Of a stretch of DNA of 12,476 nucleotides, positions 1 through 6,329 are shown piece by piece. The position numbers and the translations under genes are program-made. The notes under the pieces are model-generated. The model did not search any database. It saw only the letters and a list, made by a program, of their open reading frames with translations, and was not told where the DNA came from. The first letter of the stretch is position 1, and each line of letters opens with the position of its first letter. The DNA is from an uncultured Bacteroidales bacterium (lineage in GTDB: Bacteria; Bacteroidota; Bacteroidia; Bacteroidales; Paludibacteraceae): NCBI GenBank assembly GCA_937885465.1, contig CAKZZM010000031.1, positions 1 through 12,476 on the forward strand, read 5' to 3'.

Positions 1-2
1 AG

Positions 3-299
3 AAACCGGCTGCTTGCGGCAGTGCGTGTGGTAGTGGTGACAAACCCGAGGAGAAACCGGCTGCTTGCGGCAGTGCGTGTGGTAGTGGTGACAAACCCGA
101 GGAGAAACCGGCTGCTTGCGGCAGTGCGTGTGGTAGTGGTGACAAACCCGAGGAGAAACCGGCTGCTTGCGGCAGTGCGTGTGGTAGTGGTGACAAACCC
201 GAGGAGAACCCGGGAGTTTGCAGCAGTGCTTGCGGTGCAGGCGACAAACCCGAAGAGAAACCCGCTGCGTGCAGCAGTGCTTGCGGCGCAGGAGACAAG
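3..299 (+). repeat. 51-bp in-frame tandem repeat, about 5.8 copies
   Basis: The unit begins AAACCGGCTGCTTGCGGCAG and has a period of exactly 51 bp (17 codons). Copies start at 3, 54, 105, 156, 207 and 258. Copies 1 to 4 are identical base for base; copies 5 and 6 carry several substitutions, many of them third-position. This pattern indicates recent expansion of the upstream units. The array continues past the left window edge, so its true copy number is unknown. Confidence 0.95.
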
Positions 300-302
300 T
301 AA
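3..302 (+). CDS. 3' end of a Cys/Gly/Asp-rich tandem-repeat protein (5' end outside window)
   Basis: The frame starting at base 3 is open to a TAA at 300-302 and gives 99 residues. They form six repeats of 17 residues, consensus KPAACGSACGSGDKPEE; units 5 and 6 diverge (VCSSACGAGD and ACSSACGAGD) and unit 6 ends after GDK. Every unit has Cys-X3-Cys-X3-Asp, giving 12 cysteines in all. There is no start codon in the window, so the gene begins upstream. Of the other two plus frames, one meets stops and the other reads a hydrophobic RVVVVTNPRRNRLLAAV repeat with none of the balanced Cys/Gly/Asp composition seen here. I do not recognise the protein. Cys-X3-Asp repeats occur in some radical-SAM-modified thioether peptides (freyrasin type), and Cys-Gly repeats occur in MNIO-modified peptides such as bufferins; a metal-binding or extracellular spacer domain is equally possible. 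No maturase gene is visible in the window. Confidence 0.72.
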   Translation, partial: KPAACGSACGSGDKPEEKPAACGSACGSGDKPEEKPAACGSACGSGDKPEEKPAACGSACGSGDKPEENPGVCSSACGAGDKPEEKPAACSSACGAGDK

Positions 303-330
303 AGACCTTTAATATTGGGTCATGGACGAT

Positions 331-378
331 AGAGACGGTGTTTTCCACCATCTCTCAAATAGTGGAAAACGCCTCCGT
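331..378 (+). repeat. Composite member of dispersed palindromic repeat family
   Basis: This stretch matches 7669-7716 at 42 of the first 46 positions. It contains two overlapping, mutually exclusive stem-loops. One pairs 331-340 with 346-355 (9 of 10 pairs, loop TTTTC). The other pairs 337-348 with 362-373 (12 pairs including one T-G). It lies 28 bp after the stop of the Cys-rich gene, so it could also act on the 3' end of that transcript. Confidence 0.75.
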
Positions 379-391
379 GATGGGGGCGTTT
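367..391 (+). terminator. Hairpin after the Cys-rich gene, possible terminator
   Basis: AAACGCCTCC (367-376) pairs with GGGGGCGTTT (382-391), ten pairs with one T-G wobble, around the loop GTGAT. It ends in TTT but the following TAAGCGTC is not a T-run, so intrinsic termination is only possible, not clear. The stem overlaps the upstream 337-373 stem, so only one of the two can form at a time. Confidence 0.35.
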
Positions 392-430
392 AAGCGTCAT
401 TTAATTGGTATTGAAATGCTGTTTAATTAT

Positions 431-466
431 AACTATACAGGCGGCTTTGAAACTATATAGGCGGCT
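431..466 (+). repeat. Short direct repeat AACTATAYAGGCGGCT, two copies
   Basis: Copies lie at 431-446 and 451-466, differing at one base (C or T), with a 20-bp period. They fall in the gene-free stretch 303-599, in which I see only repeats and hairpins and no tRNA, promoter or small gene I can support. Confidence 0.7.
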
Positions 467-489
467 GATTGGCACGCTTACAACATACT

Positions 490-524
490 CTACCGTTGAA
501 CGTTCGGAGACGTTCTCCACTATT
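490..524 (-). repeat. Dispersed repeat copy, perfect 35-bp match to 12410-12444
   Basis: Read on the minus strand, this starts AATAGTGGAGAACGTCTCC and ends in CAACGGTAG. It is identical over all 35 bp to the plus strand at 12410-12444. The core holds the palindrome GGAGA-ACG-TCTCC and the 8-bp palindrome GAACGTTC. It lies about 75 bp beyond the stop of the minus-strand outer-membrane protein gene. Confidence 0.9.
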
Positions 525-571
525 ACCATACCTATGCATGGCTTATTACGCCGCGCGTTTACTCACAATGC

Positions 572-610
572 GCGTCAGCGTCTTTTAGTTCATAACGCAT
601 CAGCGTCTTT
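572..610 (+). repeat. 14-bp direct repeat spanning the stop codon of the outer-membrane protein gene
   Basis: GCGTCAGCGTCTTT (572-585) and GCATCAGCGTCTTT (597-610) differ at one base. The second copy includes the TGA stop (600-602, minus strand) and the last two Arg codons of the adjacent gene. This suggests a small duplication at the 3' end of that gene. Confidence 0.6.
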
Positions 611-3035
611 CCAATCCGACAGTCAGCGTGACAAGCAGTCCCCGCGGGATGCATAGGCTGAGAGGATAGCGATTATAGGAAACCCCTTTGCCGGTAGCGG
701 CATCGTAGTACATGGCGTGCTCGTTTAGTTCGGTAGCAAAATCCCAGATGTTGTAGCACACCGCCTGCACTGCAAACGGCACGTCACGAATGGTGCCGCG
801 ATACTTGAGGCGGAGGTCGAAGTTGAAGAAAGAGTCCGTCCGTTCGCCAAAATTACCATCCACAACATTTATTCCGCGTGTATTCGCCGCCCAGCCGACC
901 GCCTGCGTGTCGGCTGGGTCGCTTACGAGTTGTGTATGGTAGTGTGCAATCGGTGTGCCGTCGCGGAACTTGCCACTGAGACTGAGTTGCCAGTTGTCGG
1001 TGATGTTCACCCCTAATTGCATTCGCGCGATGTATGCGCGGTCCTGATTCAGTCGTCCGAGGCTACGCACGCCAGTGTCGGCTTGACGCATATTCGCATC
1101 GTTGAGCAGGATGTCGGGTGAAGCAGTTGATTCGGAGAGCACCTGAATATCCTCGGTCTGCACGCCATTGCCTAACGCCGAAGCGCCCGACAGACAATAA
1201 CTCTGCCAACTGAAAGAGAAGAACACTTTTCTGCCATTATACGCATACTTGATTACATTGGACGCAAAGACAGGTGAATTCCAGAAGCCTGTACCGGTTT
1301 TTGGTGCAGGCACAACCTCGTAGAAGCGCTGTTGCGGTTGCATGGCATACACGTCATACGTACTGCCATCAGCCGGTACTGCCGTAAATCCGCCTGCCGA
1401 CTCATCCGCCAGACGCACAGACCAGATGTTGTAATACTTCTTGATGCTTGACAGGATGCTGATCTCGTGCCGCCCGAAGGTAAAGACGACGGGTATATCC
1501 ATAGCGACGTATTGCGGTTGCCACAAACCTTTGCCCAAGCGGTGATAGCGTCCACCGGTGGTGGTGAGCAGCGTGGTTGTACCGGCGTAGTTGACCTGCG
1601 CACTAAGGTAACGGTCGCTCAAGAACAGAATATGCTCGTAGGTATAAGGAATGCGATAGTTGGCGGCAATCAGATCCATCTTGAACCACTTGACAGGCTC
1701 TATGTGTATATCCGCCTTTGCCTCCCACGATGGCGTAACCATTGAGCGATTGCGGAGTAAAATGCCATCCAAGGTAGCAGAGACGCTACCCTGCAGGCGC
1801 AGCCAAGGCAGCACCTGATAATCTGCCTGTAATGAGACAGCATTCTCCAATATGCCGGAGGTAAACGCCTCGCTATGCCAGTGATAGTCGTACAACATGA
1901 GTGGTTCCGACATATTATAGCCCTGCAGATAAACGCTGTTCTGCCAATCGCTGTGCAAGGGAGCAAAAGTGAGCAGGGAGTTGTAGGCATCCACGTTTAG
2001 GCTGAGCCATGGCAAGACGGAGTAGCGGTAATTCACCGCCCAGTTGAGCTCGTGTGTGTGACCATCCGGATACCAAGGCTCGAATGCTTCGCCATCCAAA
2101 TCGAGGTAGTTGCGGCTGAAATTGATGTCTCGGTGCCGGTTATGCTGCATGGCATAGGTGAGACCTGTAGTGAGCCGACCTCGCCGCCCTGCATCCTTGT
2201 GCGCATAGATGGATAAAGACGCGTGCGCCTGCAGTGCCACCTCGTTGTCGTTATAGCCTAACTCGCTGAACCCATCGCCTCGAAAGCCTGCGCGGAGGAT
2301 ATAATGCATGTCGTCGAAAGCAGCATTGGCTCGCACAGGCAGCCTGCCATCCATCTGTAGGCGATACTGATCGGCATCATACGTGCCGGCTATACCATTA
2401 TACGCATAACGCAACTGCCTGCGGCGTGCATAATCGGCGCGAATATGCTGTGTATAGGAATATCCGTTCGCCGTCAGGTTATACACCATATCCGCGCTAC
2501 CCGCTCCAACCACATGCTTGCGCATCAGCAGAGGGGTATTATTATTCAGCCGCTTGATAGCCGACAAGCCCTCCTGAAGTTCTTGCAGCCACTTGGCAGA
2601 GTGGCTATAACTGCCAATATTGCCGCCATGACCGGTTATGGTTATTTGTGCCGAACGCACGCTATCTGCCAGCCAATATACGGCACCGCGGTTGTAATCA
2701 ATATACATGGAGTGAGCAAACATATCGGGTACGTAAAGGGCATCGCCGGCGGTGATGCGGCTATCTATTCGAAAACCGTCCAAATAGTATTTATTCCAGC
2801 GATATGAGTTGCCGTTGATAGACATAATGAGTGGTTCTTGCGCCGCCCATTCGCCTGTAGTCTCGACCTGATAGGTGGTGACATCACAATGATTGTCGAG
2901 ATAATGCTTGATATCGCCATACTGATACCACTCTCGCATCCAGCTGCTACTGACACTATCCATACCCATATTCGCCACCGCGAGAAGCGGCAACGTACTC
3001 AGCGACAAGAAAAGGGTAAGAGCAAATCGATTCAT
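600..3035 (-). CDS. TonB-receptor-like outer-membrane beta-barrel protein, 811 aa
   Basis: The protein starts with a clear signal peptide (residues 1 to about 21, hydrophobic LTLFLSLSTLPLLAV). A plug-like segment follows at about 70-145, with INGNSYRWNKYYLDGFRID, LYVPDM and SAQITITGHGGNIG. The remaining some 650 residues alternate polar and hydrophobic residues rich in Tyr, Trp, Asn and Asp, as in beta-barrels. The end, RGLLVTLTVGLERR, looks like a final barrel strand but lacks the usual terminal aromatic residue. I see no N-terminal carboxypeptidase-like domain and no SusC signature, so it is shorter and simpler than a typical Bacteroidota SusC protein. It is the last gene of a minus-strand operon, 20 bp after its neighbour, and probably works in the outer membrane with that protein. 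The ligand is unknown. The beta-barrel call is solid; the TonB dependence is inferred. Confidence 0.7.
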   Translation of the reverse strand: MNRFALTLFLSLSTLPLLAVANMGMDSVSSSWMREWYQYGDIKHYLDNHCDVTTYQVETTGEWAAQEPLIMSINGNSYRWNKYYLDGFRIDSRITAGDALYVPDMFAHSMYIDYNRGAVYWLADSVRSAQITITGHGGNIGSYSHSAKWLQELQEGLSAIKRLNNNTPLLMRKHVVGAGSADMVYNLTANGYSYTQHIRADYARRRQLRYAYNGIAGTYDADQYRLQMDGRLPVRANAAFDDMHYILRAGFRGDGFSELGYNDNEVALQAHASLSIYAHKDAGRRGRLTTGLTYAMQHNRHRDINFSRNYLDLDGEAFEPWYPDGHTHELNWAVNYRYSVLPWLSLNVDAYNSLLTFAPLHSDWQNSVYLQGYNMSEPLMLYDYHWHSEAFTSGILENAVSLQADYQVLPWLRLQGSVSATLDGILLRNRSMVTPSWEAKADIHIEPVKWFKMDLIAANYRIPYTYEHILFLSDRYLSAQVNYAGTTTLLTTTGGRYHRLGKGLWQPQYVAMDIPVVFTFGRHEISILSSIKKYYNIWSVRLADESAGGFTAVPADGSTYDVYAMQPQQRFYEVVPAPKTGTGFWNSPVFASNVIKYAYNGRKVFFSFSWQSYCLSGASALGNGVQTEDIQVLSESTASPDILLNDANMRQADTGVRSLGRLNQDRAYIARMQLGVNITDNWQLSLSGKFRDGTPIAHYHTQLVSDPADTQAVGWAANTRGINVVDGNFGERTDSFFNFDLRLKYRGTIRDVPFAVQAVCYNIWDFATELNEHAMYYDAATGKGVSYNRYPLSLCIPRGLLVTLTVGLERR

Positions 3036-3055
3036 AGTAATGGTGAAGTGACAGA

Positions 3056-3892
3056 TCAGTCGGGCTTGAGAATGTTCAGGTTATACACCAGCCCTATACG
3101 CAGTTGGTGAAACGGATAGTCCTTTATACCCCACTGGTATTGCACGTAAGGCTCAAAATTATGCAGATGTCCGGCAGCTCGGATCTTGAGCGTCATAGGG
3201 CAATCGCCATAATTCTCCCAACCCACATACCCGCCCCACGTAGCGTGCAGCGAGGCATAGTGATGATTGAGTTGCGCCTGCAAGCCGTACATAACAGCGT
3301 CGTTCTGGCGAGCATCAGCCGTCTGCCAGCACAAGAAGCCTGCCGAAGCGGCAAGGCGCAGATCAACGGGACCTAAAGGGAAAGTCTCACCGATAGAGGC
3401 GTCGAAGAAATATCCCGGGCAATCGTAGTGGCGACGGTGGTTGAATTGTTCGCCGCTGGCGGTCTTCATCCCCAAGCGCAGTGCCATTTGCGGGATATAT
3501 TGCGTATTGCCGGAATGAAACCACTCGTTGTGCAAGATCTGAATATCGGTGGAGAGATACACATCGCCCGCTCCGCTGCCCTTGCCATCCGCCTGATTAT
3601 ACCACTCATATACCGGCATCCAAATGCTGATGTTCGCCCAACGGGTGAACAATGGTACTTGCAGTCGCGCAAAGAGGTCGGCAGTCGTGCTGCCGTTGTA
3701 TCCCCAATAGCCGTCAGCCGCCAACTCGATGCGCATACTGCCGGATGTGCGTCCGTCAGACATGTCGGGCACAGGGAACGCGTTCGGACCAAAGTATAGC
3801 GGTGCTACACCGGTAGGCGTAAAGGCATGTAACAGCGTGCTGCACAGCAGGGCGGCTGCCAATGCCAATCTATGCACTGAACGTGAAGACAT
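3056..3892 (-). CDS. Conserved exported protein, predicted outer-membrane barrel, 278 aa
   Basis: ATG at 3892 is followed by a signal peptide (residues about 7-23, LALAAALLCSTLLHA). The mature part has motifs I associate with an uncharacterised Bacteroidota envelope family: YFGPNAFPVPDMSDGR, ADLFARLQVPLF, SIWMPVYEWY, GAGDVYLSTDIQIL and GMKTASGEQFNHRRHYDCPGY. The C-terminal half has short amphipathic strands (FEPYVQYQWGIKDY, HQLRIGLVYNLNIL), fitting a small barrel of perhaps 10-12 strands. The start overlaps the end of the upstream GtrA gene by 23 bp and the gene ends 20 bp before the 811-residue barrel gene, so the two are likely co-translated. A function cannot be assigned. The family resemblance is from memory; localisation is inferred from signal peptide and strand pattern. 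Confidence 0.65.
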   Translation of the reverse strand: MSSRSVHRLALAAALLCSTLLHAFTPTGVAPLYFGPNAFPVPDMSDGRTSGSMRIELAADGYWGYNGSTTADLFARLQVPLFTRWANISIWMPVYEWYNQADGKGSGAGDVYLSTDIQILHNEWFHSGNTQYIPQMALRLGMKTASGEQFNHRRHYDCPGYFFDASIGETFPLGPVDLRLAASAGFLCWQTADARQNDAVMYGLQAQLNHHYASLHATWGGYVGWENYGDCPMTLKIRAAGHLHNFEPYVQYQWGIKDYPFHQLRIGLVYNLNILKPD

Positions 3893-4265
3893 AATTCATT
3901 GTAAAATTCCAAAGCGTGACACAGCCGATGGCAATCAGTTTGCTCAAGTAGAAGTTCAGGCGCAAGCGTTCGTGCATGAGGTAGATGATGAGGTTATTCA
4001 AACCGAGTCCGACCAATGCTATGATAACAAACGACATATACTCACGCACCACCGCCTCGTTTTGGCTCTGAAAGGTCCAGAGCCTATTCCAGAAGTAGTT
4101 GTTGGTGGCAGCGAGAATGAAGCCGAGGGAGTTGCTGACGTACTTATTCCAGCGAAAATGCTCTTTGCATAGCCACGTTACGCCAAAATCGACCAGCATC
4201 CCGCTTGCGCCGACCAAGCCAAAGCGAATAAATCGCGTTAATATGGTCCACCACGTCTCAGTCAC
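3870..4265 (-). CDS. GtrA-family four-helix membrane protein
   Basis: The family is linked to moving or presenting polyprenyl-phosphate-linked sugars across the inner membrane. Four membrane segments are visible at about residues 10-32, 41-62, 75-97 and 105-129. Family-type motifs are FIRFGLVGASGMLVDFGVTW near the N-terminus, NSLGFILAATNNYFWNRLWTF in the second helix, and WNFTMNYVFTF at the end. I chose GTG at 4265 because it overlaps the upstream glycosyltransferase stop by 8 bp (GTGACTGA), a typical coupled junction, and gives 131 residues. A GTG at 4280 would add five residues. It sits between a GT39-type transferase and two outer-membrane proteins, so a role in supplying lipid-linked sugar to an envelope glycan is likely. 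Confidence 0.87.
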   Translation of the reverse strand: MTETWWTILTRFIRFGLVGASGMLVDFGVTWLCKEHFRWNKYVSNSLGFILAATNNYFWNRLWTFQSQNEAVVREYMSFVIIALVGLGLNNLIIYLMHERLRLNFYLSKLIAIGCVTLWNFTMNYVFTFSA

Positions 4266-5235
4266 GCAAATCCTCCTCACTTAAATGCTCCGTCAGGTAC
4301 ACTTTTCCCAAGCGTCTGACGCAGGCAGGTTTGCCAATGAGTTGCTGCTCGAGGTGCAGCAGGTCGAACTGTGTATATCGGTTGTTCTGATTACGCACGA
4401 GAACCGCCTTATCGCCGAAATAGAACCTATAGAGCGAGGGTTGCTGGAACGAGCCATCGAAGACAACCGGCCGGTCTTGCGCCTCGGCGTGGATAGCCTC
4501 AATCTTCGGTTGCTTGCCCGCCAAGCCGGTCTGCTCAGGCAAGATATTAAGCATCAGCACAACGCGCACGATGATGACGAGAGCGGCAAACACGGCGAGT
4601 GTTACCGCCACGCCACGTTTCCGAATACGCGAGTCCTCGGTTAGCAGAAGGATAGCAGGGATGGAAGTAACCATCGTCCAATGCGGTTCGACATGCCCGC
4701 GAACAGTCATAAGCGCAAAGAAAAGCTGAAAGCCTATCAGGGTCATCCCGAGCGAGCGCTCGAACGCATTGCCATGGCGGAGTTGCTTCCACGACACCCA
4801 AAGCATAAGCCCCCACACCAATGGGTTGAACGCCGCCAACTGGTTGGGTATGAACTCCCATGAATAAAGTGACTGATAGTGCGTAGAGCGCGATACGAGA
4901 TGATACGTGAATGATGGGAAACCATTGCTGTACTGCCACCACAGATGCGGCAGCATGAGTATGGCAGCCAACGCCACAGCCGTCCATGCCTTGCCGTCAC
5001 GCAACAATTGCAGATTGCCCAACACGGCAAAGAGGATGACGAGCACAGCCATATACTTGCTGTACAACATTCCCGCCATGCTGACTGCCAAGGGAATAAC
5101 CATTGACCATGAGCGGATGGAGAGATACCTGCGATAGGAATAATAAAACAACGCCGCAAAGAAGAGCAGGGGGGCATCGGGTGTGGTGATGAAGCCGTAG
5201 GCATTGAACATCGGGATGGAAGCGGCGACGAGCAA
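4258..5235 (-). CDS. GT39/ArnT-like membrane glycosyltransferase, 5'-truncated
   Basis: These enzymes transfer a sugar from a polyprenyl-phosphate donor on the outer side of the inner membrane. The visible 325 residues match the middle and end of the family: NAYGFITTPDAPLLFFAALF, GMLYSKYMAVLV, LPHLWWQYSNGFPSFTYHL, and VRGHVEPHWTM. At least six hydrophobic helices follow, then a soluble C-terminus. Family members normally have about 90-120 more residues at the N-terminus, including the first periplasmic loop with the acidic catalytic residues; these are absent. The start used is TTG at 5235; ATG at 5211 is the alternative. The frame stays open to a stop at 5314-5316, but that extra part is two copies of the dispersed repeat (ERSETFTI-like). 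The enzyme is therefore probably non-functional, or the DNA join is artificial. The stop overlaps the GtrA start. Confidence 0.75.
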   Translation of the reverse strand: MLVAASIPMFNAYGFITTPDAPLLFFAALFYYSYRRYLSIRSWSMVIPLAVSMAGMLYSKYMAVLVILFAVLGNLQLLRDGKAWTAVALAAILMLPHLWWQYSNGFPSFTYHLVSRSTHYQSLYSWEFIPNQLAAFNPLVWGLMLWVSWKQLRHGNAFERSLGMTLIGFQLFFALMTVRGHVEPHWTMVTSIPAILLLTEDSRIRKRGVAVTLAVFAALVIIVRVVLMLNILPEQTGLAGKQPKIEAIHAEAQDRPVVFDGSFQQPSLYRFYFGDKAVLVRNQNNRYTQFDLLHLEQQLIGKPACVRRLGKVYLTEHLSEEDLRD

Positions 5236-5258
5236 CAGACGCAGGAAATCGTTGCGCT

Positions 5259-5312
5259 CAATAGTGGAGAACGTCTCCGAACGTTCAATAGTGGAGAACG
5301 TCTCCGAACGTT
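5259..5312 (+). repeat. Two tandem 27-bp copies of the dispersed repeat
   Basis: The unit CAATAGTGGAGAACGTCTCC plus GAACGTT is repeated exactly, at 5259-5285 and 5286-5312. Each unit contains the hairpin GGAGA-ACG-TCTCC. The pair sits exactly between the truncated 5' end of the minus-strand GT39 gene and the start of the plus-strand dus gene. It is read through in frame by both (IVENVSERS on the plus strand). Confidence 0.95.
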
Positions 5313-6319
5313 CTCAGACGCTAACCAACGAAGTACGAAGTGACCATCCCTTATATCTTGCTCCGATGGAGGATGTTACCGATCCTGCGTTCCGCTTGCT
5401 CTGTAAGCGTTTTGGCGCGGCTCGTGTCTATACGGAATTTGTAAATGCTGATGCTCTTGTGCGCGATGTGCCTAACACCTTGCGTAAGTTGCAGATTGCG
5501 GACGCAGAGCGACCTGTGTCAATACAGATTTACGGTAAGGATGCGGAGTCAATGGCAGAGGCTGCGAAGATAGTGGAGCAGGCGAAGCCCGATTTTATTG
5601 ATATCAACTTCGGCTGTCCTGTTAAGAAGGTGGCCGGCAAAGGTGCAGGGGCGGGCTTGCTGCGAGATGTGCCGCGTATGTTAGAGATAACGCGGGCGGT
5701 AGTCAAGGCTGTTGAACTACCCGTAACGGCGAAGACCAGACTCGGCTGGGATAATGAGAATAAGATAATCGTCGAACTGGCGGAGGCATTGCAGGACTGC
5801 GGTATTCAGGAACTGACTATTCACGGTCGCACCCGTAGCCAAATGTACACAGGCGAGGCGGACTGGACACTGATAGGAGCGGTGAAGAATAACCCGCGTA
5901 TGCATATCCCTATAATAGGCAATGGTGATGTGGCTACACCTGAGCGGGCGAAAGAGTGCTTTCTAAGATATGGCGTGGATGCAGTGATGATAGGGCGAGC
6001 CACCTTCGGGCAACCGTGGATATTCGAGGATATAAATTATTACCTCGAACACGGTGAACGCCATCCGCAGCGTTCGATGCAGTGGCAGGTGGATATCTTG
6101 AAGGAGCATGTGGAGAGGGCGATAGAGTGGACGGGCGACGAGTACAAAGGGATACTGCATAGCCGACGACATTTAGCCAACTCGCCGGTGTTCAAGGGAC
6201 TGCCCGATTTCCGGCGAATGAAGATTGCCATACTTCGGGCTAACGATAAAGAAAATCTCTACCGCCTCCTTAACGAGGCGGTAGAGATGGTGGAAAACAA
6301 AGCCTCTCATGTAAGGTAA
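5291..6319 (+). CDS. dusB: tRNA-dihydrouridine synthase (DusB type)
   Basis: The enzyme reduces specific uridines in tRNA to dihydrouridine using FMN and NADPH. The TIM-barrel motifs are all present in order: LYLAPMEDVTDPAFR (FMN binding), INFGCPVKKVAGKGAGAG with the catalytic Cys at 5615-5617, VTAKTRLGWD, LTIHGRTRSQMYTGEADW, IPIIGNGDV, and VMIGRATFGQPWIF. The C-terminal helical domain includes RRHLANSPVFKGLPDF. The start is unresolved. The core begins at about 5348 and no ATG lies just before it. In-frame candidates are GTG 5291 and GTG 5264, both inside the repeat, and ATG 5216 and TTG 5204, both inside the antisense GT39 gene. I chose GTG 5291 (342 residues) as closest to the usual 320-340. 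The last residues, EAVEMVENKASHVR, come from repeat-like DNA. It converges with the GH57 gene 8 bp away. Confidence 0.9.
   Translation: MENVSERSQTLTNEVRSDHPLYLAPMEDVTDPAFRLLCKRFGAARVYTEFVNADALVRDVPNTLRKLQIADAERPVSIQIYGKDAESMAEAAKIVEQAKPDFIDINFGCPVKKVAGKGAGAGLLRDVPRMLEITRAVVKAVELPVTAKTRLGWDNENKIIVELAEALQDCGIQELTIHGRTRSQMYTGEADWTLIGAVKNNPRMHIPIIGNGDVATPERAKECFLRYGVDAVMIGRATFGQPWIFEDINYYLEHGERHPQRSMQWQVDILKEHVERAIEWTGDEYKGILHSRRHLANSPVFKGLPDFRRMKIAILRANDKENLYRLLNEAVEMVENKASHVR
6255..6288 (+). repeat. Perfect 14-bp inverted repeat inside the 3' end of dus
   Basis: ATCTCTACCGCCTC (6255-6268) and GAGGCGGTAGAGAT (6275-6288) are exact reverse complements around CTTAAC. The hairpin lies within codons near the dus C-terminus, about 30 bp before the stop. 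Its right arm shares GGCGGTAGAGA and GGTG with the dispersed repeat at 7663-7678. A role in 3' end protection or in pausing before the convergent GH57 gene is possible. Confidence 0.85.
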
Positions 6320-6329
6320 TAACCTTTTT
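6313..6329 (+). terminator. Weak hairpin with T-run at the convergent dus/GH57 junction
   Basis: AAGGT (6313-6317) pairs with ACCTT (6322-6326) around AATA and runs into TTTATTT on the plus strand. The stem is only 5 bp and overlaps the dus stop codon. It may help end dus transcription together with the stronger 14-bp hairpin upstream. Confidence 0.3.

Noticed and set aside
22..312. Plus-strand frame with RVVVVTNPRRNRLLAAV repeats
   Set aside because: It is an alternative frame of the 51-bp repeat and runs past the natural stop at 300-302. The frame from base 3 gives the coherent Cys/Gly/Asp pattern, with mainly conservative differences between units.
331..524. Insertion sequence remnant
   Set aside because: No transposase fragment or target-site duplication is visible; only short palindromic modules are present.
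5204..5263. TTG 5204 or ATG 5216 as the dus start
   Set aside because: The added residues are the antisense of the GT39 coding sequence plus two repeat copies, with no match to a Dus N-terminus. They are kept only as alternatives.
5259..5312. CRISPR-like direct repeats
   Set aside because: The two units abut directly and the same sequence occurs singly at other loci, so it is a dispersed repeat.
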